The notes beneath the pieces are model-generated. The model was given only the letters and a program-made list of their open reading frames with translations. It was not told the origin of the DNA and did not search any database. A program made the position numbers and the translations under genes. Below, one piece after another: positions 1 to 9,000 of a stretch of 64,000 nt of DNA. The stretch's first letter is position 1. Each line of letters begins with the position of its first letter. The stretch covers positions 81,235 to 145,234 of the forward strand of contig JACPUW010000041.1 of the NCBI GenBank assembly GCA_016192035.1. Direction: 5' to 3'. This stretch comes from Bacteroidota bacterium (GTDB taxonomy: Bacteria > Bacteroidota > Bacteroidia > CAILMK01 > JACPUW01).

Positions 1-471
1 AAACCCTGCCCTATGTTTGTCAAGTGAATCAAATTTTGCTCTATGTTAAGCGCTTTGTCTGTATTTCATGCAATTGGCTTGCTGGGCTTTAGGTGGTTCT
101 TGCGCAGATGCCGAGCTCTGCGTGATTTTATTGCCGATACGCGCCGCATCCCTTCAGCATTGGGGTATAAGCGCAGCAAGGCCACCGAAGTACGCACCGG
201 GGTAAACCCATCCACATCAAAACATGGTGGAGTCCTGTGGATAGTTGGTATGGTGCGGCGGCACCTGCGAATGACTGACTCAAACCCCGCGCATAGTCAA
301 TATATACTCAATGGATTGGGTGGGGGGTATGCGGATGTAGTGGGTCAGTGTAAAAAGACAGCCGACCCGCAAATGGTACATTTGGTTTTCGCCCAATGCA
401 CGGACAAGACTGTTGAAAATTTTTTTGATTACTTGATATCTTACAAAATGAGATACTAAGTATTTTAAAAC
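1..471. other. left flank of the restriction island, no gene supported
   Basis: The track gives a plus-strand ORF (43-459), but it matches no family I recognise, is rich in Arg/Gly/Cys and ends inside AT-rich island DNA, so I do not call it. The visible structure is a nested imperfect inverted repeat: ATTGGG (315-320) pairs with CCCAAT (392-397), and GGGTC (342-346) pairs with GACCC (364-368). It may be a recombination-site-like hairpin bordering the island, but this is only an inference. Confidence 0.4.
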
Positions 472-479
472 TATATTTG
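472..479 (+). promoter_or_regulatory. -7 promoter element for the type III R-M operon
   Basis: TATATTTG fits the Bacteroidota -7 consensus TAnnTTTG. It lies 21 bases before the ATG of the XRE regulator, giving a short leader. No clear -33 TTG is visible at the usual spacing. The track start at 477 falls inside this box and is therefore unlikely. Confidence 0.45.
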
Positions 480-500
480 CGACTTGAATCATTTAAACAA

Positions 501-710
501 ATGAACAGAATAAAAGAAGTGTTGGACGAAAAAGGCATCAAGCAGACTTGGCTTGCCGAGCAATTAGGCAAAAGCTACAATATGGTAAATGCTTATGTGC
601 AAAACAGACAACAACCACGAATTGAAGTGCTTTATGAAATCGCTGAAATTCTTGGCGTAAACGTAAAGGAACTATTGATTGACAACGAAATTAAAAAGGA
701 CAAGAAATGA
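501..710 (+). CDS. XRE-family helix-turn-helix regulator (R-M control protein)
   Basis: A 69-residue protein that is almost entirely one Cro/C1-type helix-turn-helix: the LAEQLGKSYNMV stretch supplies the HTH and the end is a short Lys-rich tail. The ATG at 501 is chosen over the track's TTG at 477 because 477 lies inside a -7 promoter box. Its stop overlaps the mod start (ATGA). A tiny HTH gene co-transcribed ahead of a methyltransferase and nuclease is the usual arrangement of a restriction-modification controller (C protein), which would delay nuclease expression. That role is inferred from context; no C-box was identified. It could alternatively be a generic XRE regulator carried by the island. 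Confidence 0.85.
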   Translation: MNRIKEVLDEKGIKQTWLAEQLGKSYNMVNAYVQNRQQPRIEVLYEIAEILGVNVKELLIDNEIKKDKK

Positions 711-2746
711 GCAACGAGCAAAAAATAACAACCGACATAAAAGTGCCAAACAAGGATTTGGAAGCATTGAGAATAAATTTTCCTCATTGCTTTGACAAAG
801 ACGGAAATTTTCAACTTGAGAAATTCAAAAACAATCTGACTGAGAAGGAAATTAACTTTTCTACTGAGAGTTACGGTTTAGAATGGTTAGGCAAAAGCTA
901 CGCAAGACTTTTGGCAAGCGACCCTGCAACCACTTTGCTAAAAGCAGACGAAACACACAACGCAAAACCCGAAAATGCCAATTCTGAAAACTTGCTCATT
1001 AAAGGCGACAATCTGGAAGTATTAAAGCACCTTGCCAATGCCTACTACGAACAAGTAAAAATGATTTACATAGACCCGCCTTACAACACAGGCAGTGATG
1101 GGTTTGTATATGAAGATGATAGAAAATTTACCGTAAAAGAACTACAGCAACTGATTGGCATTGATGCAGAAAAAGCGAAACGTATTCTGGACTTTACAAA
1201 GCAAGAGAGTAACAGCCATTCTGCTTGGCTTACTTTTATCTATCCACGACTTTATATTGCTAAACAATTAATAAAGAATGATGGGGTAATATTTGTTTCT
1301 ATTGATGATAACGAAGTGGCTCAACTGCGTTTGTTGATGGATGAAGTTTTTGGGGAAGAAAATTTTGTGGCAATTTTTCCTTGGAAAAAAAGAACTGCTA
1401 AAAGTGATGTTCCTTATGGAATATCCCAGGATTATGAATGGATTATTTGTTATTGTAAAAATTATTTTAATGCAGGCTTTGACGTAGAACGAAAATACTA
1501 CAAAACAGATGATTATCCAAATAACAGATGGCGTTTGTCAGATTTAACAACACAAAAAGTAGAACATGATCGCCCTAATTCAGCATTTGACTTGATTGAT
1601 CCTAAATCAAAAAAAATATATAAATATAACCCGAAAAGACTTTGGGGCATAACAAAAGACACATTTGATGAGTATTACAGAAAAGGCAAAATTGTATTTC
1701 CCGACGATTATGACTTTCTGAATATTACAATTCCAGCTTTTAGAGTTTTTGAAAGTGAAGATAAGGCGAAGGCTTTGAAGAAGTATGGTTCAGACAATGC
1801 TAAAAAATCAGCATCAACATATTTACCTAAAGAAGTAGGAATGAGTGAGGATGGAAACAGGGAAAATTTTGAAATATTTAAACAAAAAACCTTCTCGTTT
1901 CCAAAGCCATCAAGTTTAATTAAGCACTTGTTAAGAACTATATACGAAACTGATTTTATAATTCTCGACTTCTTTGCAGGTTCCGGCACAACAGGTGATG
2001 CAGTTATGCAGTTAAATGCCGAAGATGGTGGCAAACGTAACTTTATCTTAGTCCAGCTCCCCGAACCAATTGACCCAAAGAAAAATAAAGCGGCTTTTGA
2101 TTTTGTAAAAACCGAACTCAAAGCCGAGCCAACCATTTTTGAAATTACCAAAGAGCGTTTGATTCGTGCTTCTAAAAAAATCAAAACCGAAACTATTGAT
2201 AAACAGATTGCCGAAAAACAAAAAGAAATTAGAGATTTATCAAGCAAACTGGATTTAGAGAATAAGAATGAAAAAATCAAACAACTCAAATCAGAAATAA
2301 AAGCATTGGAACAACAAGACCTTGGTTTCAAAATTTTTGAAACCATCCCTATTTGGGAAGATTACAATTTTGAAGCGGAACTGTTTGACAGCTCCCAAAA
2401 CTTGTTTGATGCTGGAAAATTAACAGAAGACGACATCAAAGCCATACTGACTACTTGGAAAACGTATGATGGCATAGCCTTAACTCAAGAGTTGGAAAGT
2501 ATTGATTTAAGCGGTTACACCGCTTATTACGGCAATGGTAGATTGTATTTGATGCTCAAAAGTTTTACCACAGACAGCCTAAAAGCATTGTTAGAAAAGA
2601 TAGACACAGACAAGCATTTTGAACCTAAAAGCATCATTGCCTTTGGGTATCACTTGGAGAGCAAGAGTTTGCGAGAAATTTCGGAAAACGTAAAAACTTA
2701 CAACAACAAGAAGAAAAGCGACATTGACTTTATAACAAGGTATTAA
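707..2746 (+). CDS. mod: type III restriction-modification methyltransferase (Mod)
   Basis: Site-specific adenine DNA methyltransferase, 679 residues, the modification and recognition subunit of a type III system. Motif IV DPPYNTGSDG is at about residues 123-132 and the AdoMet-binding motif DFFAGSGTTGD at about 420-430. DPPY preceding FxGxG is the beta-class order typical of Mod. The roughly 290 residues between them should hold the target-recognition domain. A Lys/Glu-rich predicted coiled coil follows at about 490-545. The gene overlaps the HTH stop by four bases and ends one base before res. Its AT-rich, Lys/Asn-rich coding differs sharply from the 6-24 kb neighbours, which suggests horizontal acquisition. 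The recognition sequence cannot be deduced here. Confidence 0.95.
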   Translation: MSNEQKITTDIKVPNKDLEALRINFPHCFDKDGNFQLEKFKNNLTEKEINFSTESYGLEWLGKSYARLLASDPATTLLKADETHNAKPENANSENLLIKGDNLEVLKHLANAYYEQVKMIYIDPPYNTGSDGFVYEDDRKFTVKELQQLIGIDAEKAKRILDFTKQESNSHSAWLTFIYPRLYIAKQLIKNDGVIFVSIDDNEVAQLRLLMDEVFGEENFVAIFPWKKRTAKSDVPYGISQDYEWIICYCKNYFNAGFDVERKYYKTDDYPNNRWRLSDLTTQKVEHDRPNSAFDLIDPKSKKIYKYNPKRLWGITKDTFDEYYRKGKIVFPDDYDFLNITIPAFRVFESEDKAKALKKYGSDNAKKSASTYLPKEVGMSEDGNRENFEIFKQKTFSFPKPSSLIKHLLRTIYETDFIILDFFAGSGTTGDAVMQLNAEDGGKRNFILVQLPEPIDPKKNKAAFDFVKTELKAEPTIFEITKERLIRASKKIKTETIDKQIAEKQKEIRDLSSKLDLENKNEKIKQLKSEIKALEQQDLGFKIFETIPIWEDYNFEAELFDSSQNLFDAGKLTEDDIKAILTTWKTYDGIALTQELESIDLSGYTAYYGNGRLYLMLKSFTTDSLKALLEKIDTDKHFEPKSIIAFGYHLESKSLREISENVKTYNNKKKSDIDFITRY

Positions 2747-2747
2747 T

Positions 2748-5672
2748 ATGAAGGGATTTAATTTTGAGAAGAACCTGAACCATCAATCACACGCAGTAGA
2801 TAGCACTATTGCGGTGTTTGAGAACATTAGCCTTGTTCAACCTATTGAAGCGGATAAGAACTACATCAATCCAGCTTTTGATTTTTTAAGTGATTGGGCT
2901 TACCCAAAAAACCTTAGAAAGGTAATGGATGCCAACGGTGTAAAAGAATCAATAAACCGTAACAGCAATATCATCGATATAATGATGGAAACGGGAACTG
3001 GTAAAACATATACTTATACCAAAACCATTTTTGAACTCAATAAAAACTACGGCATTTTCAAATTCATAGTCGTTGTTCCAACGCTTTCCATTAAAGCAGG
3101 AACGATTGACTTTTTGAAATCGAACAGTAGCCGTGAGCATTTCAAGGAACAATACGGCAAAACACTTCATTTACACATTGTAGAAAGTCAGAAAAACAGC
3201 AAGAGCAAAAAATCATTCATACCACCGGCGGTAACCAGTTTTGCAAATGCCGGAACTTTTGAGAAAAACAGCATTCAGGTTATGATTATCAACGCAGGTA
3301 TGATTAACTCTGAAACAATGCAAAAAAGTTTTGACAAAGGTTTGTTTGACAAATACACCGTTCCGTTTGATGCCGTTGGTGCAACAAAACCTTTTATGAT
3401 TATTGACGAGCCACACAAATTTGGGCAAGGCAATAAGACTTGGGAGAACATTCAGAAAATGAAGCCCCAATTTATTTTGCGTTATGGTGCTACTTTTCCT
3501 GATAAGGAAGTAAAACAAAAAGACCTGTTAACAAATAAAACAGTAACTACTTATGTAAAAGATTATCACAATTTAATCTACCAACTTACAGCCGTAGATG
3601 CTTTTAATAATAATTTGGTAAAAGGTATTATTGGGCATATTACCGAGTTTGATAGTGGTAAAAATGCAGTAGTTAAGTTTATTGATTCGGACGGAACGGA
3701 AGCTACATTTCAACTCAACAATGAAAAGCCTATTTCCTTAACTAAAAAAGAAAGCTTGGCGAAAGTTCACCCCGAAATGACCGACCTGGGAATTGAAAAC
3801 TTGAACAAAAGCACAGTTGTTTTAACCAATGGTTTAGAAATGAAAAAGGGCGATAAAATCAACCCTTATTCTTATGCTGAAAAGTTGCAGGAAACAATGA
3901 TTCAAAAGGCAATCAAGCACCATTTTGAAATTGAAAAACAGCTATTGACAAGAGAAGTAAAGATTAAACCTTTAACGCTTTTCTTCATTGACAATATAGA
4001 CGAATACCGAAACAAAGAAGGATATATCCGAAAAACAGTTGAGCAATACATCAAAGCAGAAATTGAAGAATTGCTAAAAACAGAAATGGATGCTTTTTAT
4101 AAAGCCTATCTAGAAAAAACATTGCTTGACCTTTCGGCTACACACGCTGGTTATTTTTCAAAAGACAATACCGAAAAAGACGAAGCCATTGAAAAAGAGA
4201 TAAACGAAATTTTGCACGACAAGCAAGCAATGCTTGATTTAGAAAATCCAAGAAGATTTATTTTTTCAAAATGGACTTTGCGTGAAGGTTGGGACAATCC
4301 AAACGTATTTCAGATTTGCAAACTCCGAAGCAGTGGCAGTGAAATTTCAAAACTGCAAGAAGTTGGACGTGGTTTGCGTTTACCAGTGAATGAATTTGGC
4401 AATCGAGAAAAGGACGAGCAATTTTATTTGAACTACTTTGTTGACTTTACCGAAAGCGACTTTGTAGATAAATTGGTTAGTGAAATCAATCAGAAATCTG
4501 GAGCTATTTCTATTGAACAAATCCCTGACAAACTTTCTGGGCAAATGATTAAAAAGATTTGCGAGTTATACGAAACAACCGAAGATGAACTTTTGGAAGT
4601 TTTGGACACTAACAGCGTCATCACAAGAACAAATTCATTTAAGACAGGCGGTTTTGACTATATCAAACAAAACTATCCAAGAATATTTGAAGGTGTAAAC
4701 TCTAACAAGGTTCGCAAAGCAACCGACCCGAAAAAGAAAGTTGTTGTAAGAACAGAGAAATATCAAGAACTAAAAGATCTTTGGGAAAAACTGAATGAGA
4801 AAGTAATCCTTGAATATAAGTTTGACAACGAAGCAAATTTCAAAACTCTGTTTACAGAGTTTTTAAAAGCACAAAAAGACAATTTCACTTCGGACGGAAT
4901 TAGCGAGAGAATTTCAAAAGTTGAAATCAAAGACAATAAAGCAGTTGTAAACGAACCTGAATCGGTTTACAATCGAAAGACAACAACAATTTCCATTATA
5001 AAATACAGCGATTTTTTGAAAGAGCTTTCTAAGATGCTGAACATAAACATTGCAACTTTGCATCAATCAATCATTGACGCAGAAACCGACATCAACAAAT
5101 ATCTTAACCAAACAACATTGAGAATCATCAAACAGAATTTTGACTTTTTCTTAATGACACAAGCCTTTGACAAGTACTCGATTGAATACAAAAAGGTTTC
5201 AAACAGCATTCATCCAACCAAGCTGACAGACGAAAAAGGAAATGTGTTGAAAGAAATTTCCGCATCTGATGTTGGTGTTTTGTTCTCAGACGAAGATGTT
5301 GCAAACTCTTACTTCTTTGAAGAATTGTATTACGATTCTGAATTAGAGAAATCAAACATCAAGACAGAAGTAAAAGAAGTTATTGTGTTTACAAAAATAC
5401 CGAAGAATTCAATTAAAATTCCAGTAGCAGGTGGCAAATCATATTCACCTGACTTTGCCTATGTTTTGAAATTCAAAAACGGAGAGCAAAAACTAAACTT
5501 CATTGTTGAAACAAAAGACGTAAACAGCAAAGACGGACTTCGTGACGAAGAAAAATATAAAATCAAACACGCTGAAAAATTCTTTGACGGCAAAGTAAAA
5601 ATTGAGTTCAAGACACAATTCAGCAACAACAAAATAGTTGACTTAATAAAAGAACTTTCAGTTGATGTATAA
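2748..5672 (+). CDS. res: type III restriction enzyme Res subunit (DEAD/DEAH helicase-nuclease)
   Basis: A 974-residue ATP-dependent translocase/endonuclease that acts with Mod to cut unmodified DNA. The Walker A segment METGTGKTYTY is at about residue 78, the Walker B variant DEPH at about 219, and motif VI LQEVGRGLRLP in the second RecA-like domain near 540. A C-terminal PD-(D/E)XK nuclease is visible as SPDFAYVLKF followed by IVETKD at about 900-925. The length and domain order are those of a full Res, so the system appears intact. It starts one base after mod and its end overlaps the next small ORF by eight bases. Confidence 0.95.
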   Translation: MKGFNFEKNLNHQSHAVDSTIAVFENISLVQPIEADKNYINPAFDFLSDWAYPKNLRKVMDANGVKESINRNSNIIDIMMETGTGKTYTYTKTIFELNKNYGIFKFIVVVPTLSIKAGTIDFLKSNSSREHFKEQYGKTLHLHIVESQKNSKSKKSFIPPAVTSFANAGTFEKNSIQVMIINAGMINSETMQKSFDKGLFDKYTVPFDAVGATKPFMIIDEPHKFGQGNKTWENIQKMKPQFILRYGATFPDKEVKQKDLLTNKTVTTYVKDYHNLIYQLTAVDAFNNNLVKGIIGHITEFDSGKNAVVKFIDSDGTEATFQLNNEKPISLTKKESLAKVHPEMTDLGIENLNKSTVVLTNGLEMKKGDKINPYSYAEKLQETMIQKAIKHHFEIEKQLLTREVKIKPLTLFFIDNIDEYRNKEGYIRKTVEQYIKAEIEELLKTEMDAFYKAYLEKTLLDLSATHAGYFSKDNTEKDEAIEKEINEILHDKQAMLDLENPRRFIFSKWTLREGWDNPNVFQICKLRSSGSEISKLQEVGRGLRLPVNEFGNREKDEQFYLNYFVDFTESDFVDKLVSEINQKSGAISIEQIPDKLSGQMIKKICELYETTEDELLEVLDTNSVITRTNSFKTGGFDYIKQNYPRIFEGVNSNKVRKATDPKKKVVVRTEKYQELKDLWEKLNEKVILEYKFDNEANFKTLFTEFLKAQKDNFTSDGISERISKVEIKDNKAVVNEPESVYNRKTTTISIIKYSDFLKELSKMLNINIATLHQSIIDAETDINKYLNQTTLRIIKQNFDFFLMTQAFDKYSIEYKKVSNSIHPTKLTDEKGNVLKEISASDVGVLFSDEDVANSYFFEELYYDSELEKSNIKTEVKEVIVFTKIPKNSIKIPVAGGKSYSPDFAYVLKFKNGEQKLNFIVETKDVNSKDGLRDEEKYKIKHAEKFFDGKVKIEFKTQFSNNKIVDLIKELSVDV

Positions 5673-5808
5673 AGTAACAACTATAACCCGACCCATTGGT
5701 GTTGCCACTTATACCCTCACCAACCAACTTCCTCAAAAATATTGGAATTTGCTGCCGAACGGCAAGGAAATCAGCGATAAAATCAATAAATATTTTGGCG
5801 AAAAATGA
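5665..5808 (+). pseudogene. 47-codon remnant, resembles the C-terminal tail of a DUF1016/YhcG-type nuclease
   Basis: This ORF is too short for the track. Its ATG lies inside the res stop region (ATGTATAA). It contains RPIGVATYTLTNQLP, which I recall as resembling the C-terminal end of PDDEXK (DUF1016/YhcG) proteins associated with restriction loci. If so, only the last ~45 residues survive, placed so that the old end now follows res. The family match is from memory and weak. A real 47-residue accessory peptide translationally coupled to res is the alternative. Confidence 0.45.
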
Positions 5809-5948
5809 CTCAAGAACAAATTCACCAACTGTTTAAACAAAGCTACAATCAAGCCAATTGGAAACAATTTTTGGGCAAAACTCATCCACGTGACTCGATT
5901 GGGCCCAAGCATAAAAAGACCTTCGGCATATACAAAAGAGCCGTATAA
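5805..5948 (+). pseudogene. 47-codon remnant, resembles the N terminus of an Eco57I-like methylase
   Basis: This ORF overlaps the previous one by four bases (ATGA). It begins MTQEQIHQLFKQSY and continues to NWKQFLGKT, which resembles the first ~25 residues of Eco57I-type (type IIG) restriction-methylases as I remember them. The reading then turns into unrelated residues and stops. It looks like the start of a further island gene cut off by a deletion that joined it to the T9SS-gene flank. Confidence in the family is low; that it is a fragment rather than a full gene is more likely. Confidence 0.4.
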
Positions 5949-6089
5949 CACCCAATGCTGTGTGGCTAAGCACCAAACCCATGCCCGCAGGGGTAAAGGG
6001 GACTTCCCAAAAAAAGCCGCAAACACATGCAAATAATTTTATGTCAAGTATATGGGTATTTTATTTCTGTTTATTTTAGGTGCTTATTC

Positions 6090-9000
6090 TCACCTCGCCA
6101 ATATCAATTTTAGCATGGACGATTGATTGCCCATTTCCACCTGCACAAAATACATTCCTGCCCTTAGGGTCTCAGCATTGTCTATCAATGGTATATCATG
6201 CGTTCCTGCCAATAGGTTGCCTTCCCAGGCCGTCCCTACTTGTTGGCCCAGTTCATTGAATACGGTCATGCGCACCCGCCCTTCCTGGGCCATCACTAGG
6301 GCCGCGCGTACCGCACGGTCAAATGGATTGGGGTAGAGGCTTATCATATTTTCGGCACCAGCCGTTTGGCCCAGGCTGGTATATACGTTCACCGATACCG
6401 AGCGCTCATGCACGCTGGCGCAAAAATTCTCGCTGAGTACCGTGAGCTTTACTAAGTAAGTGCCATTGGATGAGTAGGTGTGCCTGGGCTCCTGCAGCAC
6501 AGATGTGTTGCCGTCACCAAAGTCCCAATAATAGCTGGCATCGCCTAAATGCTTGGGTATAAACCTAAACTTGGCACCGGCCTGCTGTATAAACCCAAAA
6601 CTGCTGTCAGGATATGGGTAAATCTCAATAACCTTGTAGGCTGAATCCACACAGTCGCCCTCCCAGGCTATAAATCCTATGGGGAATTTCCCTGCCTTGC
6701 CATAGTATTTCACGGGTTCGCGCAGGTTGGAGCTACTTCCATCAAAGAACAACCACTTGTACGACAAGTTGCCATTGCTGGTAAGGTTTATAAACTGCAC
6801 TTTCTCCCGTGCGCAGGAATTGGCAAACTCAAAGTCCAGGTTTTTGGGGCCCACGGCCAGGTCAATGGTCTTGGCCGCACTGTCGGCGCAGTTGTCATTC
6901 CATGTGGTGTACACCACCTCATATATCCCAGTGCTGGCATACAGATGCTTGGTTCCCAATAAGCTATTGTTGGTATTACCGTCACCCAAGCGCCACTTGG
7001 CGCCCTTTAGCGCGCCTGGGCCGCTGGTGGCTTCAAAGTAGGTAGTATCGCCTAGGCAGCCACCGGTAAACTCAAAGGCCGGCTCTGGTTTGTCCAGAAG
7101 GGTAATGGTCTGCGTGAGAGAATCCATGCACCCGGCGTTGGATGTGGCCACCAGGGTTACATCATAGGCCCCGGCACTGTCAAAGGCGTATTTGCCTTGC
7201 ATGTCTGTTGATGTCAGTTCGCTGCCAAAGCGCCATAGGTAGGTAGCCGTGCCCTGTTTTAGGGTAGTTTGGTTTGTAAATACCACCGAGTCGCGCTGGC
7301 AACTTATGCTGGGCCAGCTAAAGGAAGCCACCGGTACCGACTCGAATTGTATCACTTTTTTGGCCGTATCCCAGCAATTATTTGAGGTGCTTACCTTGAG
7401 CCACCCGGTGGCAGTGCCACTGTTGCCATAGGTATGGCTGGGGTTGTTGGCCGTGCTGGTGTTGCCTAAACCAAAATCCCATAGCACGGTGGCAATACTG
7501 CCTGAGGGTGTGCTTTTATGGGTGAATGATACGGCTTGGTCAGGGCAGCTGGCCGTGTAACCAATTGCAGCTATGGGGTTTTCAAATATGGTGGCCAATA
7601 AAGTTGAGGAATCAGCACATCCTTTGTCGCTTATGGAAACAAGCTTTACCCAGTACGTGCCTGGAGCGGCATAGCCATGTTTGGGTTTTGCGCCTATTTG
7701 CTTGGTGCCGTCGCCCAGGTCCCAAAAGTGGGTCATGCTGCCGCTAGAAATGGTGCTCAAGTTATTGACCCTTAATTGGCTGGTGGCACAGGTGTCATAT
7801 ATGGCATAGGAGGCATTCGGCATGTCAAGCACCCTTATGGCATGAACGGCCAGGTCTGCACACCCTTTGTCGCTGGTGGCTTTAAGTTGGACACTGTAGT
7901 TGCCGGCCTGTGCATAAAGGTAGCTGGGGCTTGTTTGGGTGCTGCTAAAACCATCGCCAAAAGACCATAAGTAACTTATAGTACCACTGGCTATGGTGGT
8001 GGAGTTGGTAAATGTTACGGCAGTTCCCTCACAAACCGTATCGGCTACAAAGGCTGCCACGGGCATGGCGTACTGAGCCAGGTTTTTGGTGGTGGAGTCC
8101 ACGCATCCCTTGTCGCTGGTAGCCTGGAGTACCACGCGGTATGTGGCCGGTGCCCCGTAGGTATATATCGGCGAACTGCTGGTGGTTTTGTAGCCATTGC
8201 CCATAGACCATACGTAGTTCATCGGGCCGCCTCCACTTATGCTTGAATTGTTGGTAAACGAAACTGCGGTGCCCTGGCACCCGTCGGTAGCCGAAAATCC
8301 TGTAACAGGCTTTGGATACACCACCAGGCCTTGTTCAAAGGTGTCGCGGTTGCCTCCCTGCTGCAAAACGATAAGCCGTACCGTATATGTTCCGGCTGTT
8401 TTGTACTTGTATGTTGGATGCTGGCCCGTACTGGTCCCTCCATCGCCAAAATCCCAAACATAGCCCGTCACCGTACCGCAACTGGTGCTGCTTGTATTGG
8501 TAAACCGGGCAGTATCGCCAAGGCAAACATTGGAAACCGCAAAACCAGCCCGTATCACATTGTCAACCAAAATGCTCTTTGAAGACGAGTCGGCGCATGA
8601 TTTGTCGCTGGTAGCCACCAGTTTCACTGCATAGCTTCCTTTGGCCAGGTAGGTATGGGTGGGTGACTTTACCGTTGACTGGTTTCCATCACCAAAATCC
8701 CATTTCCATCCCGTAATACTGCCGGTTGAAATGGCGCTTCGGTTGGTAGGGGTAAAGTCATCACCAAGGCATATGTTGCTCACATCAAAATCAATAGTTG
8801 GTCGTGGCCACACGCCGGCACTGGTATAGGCTGTGTCGCGGCAGCCAGAATCTGACACGGTGATCAATGTTGCCTTGTAAAATCCGGCTATGTTGTATGT
8901 GTGTGTTGGTTGTGCTTGGGTGGCCGTGAAACCATCTCCAAAAGCCCAATCATAGCTGGCAATACTTCCGCTCGCCAAGCTTGTCAAGTTGGTGAATTGG

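Noticed and set aside
43-459. 138-codon plus-strand ORF at the left end
   Set aside because: No recognisable domain, odd composition, and it runs into the AT-rich island edge and over a hairpin; no promoter box nearby.
1-6060. Direct repeat TGTCAAGT on both sides of the restriction island
   Set aside because: Eight bases only, and the flanking bases diverge; expected by chance at this distance.
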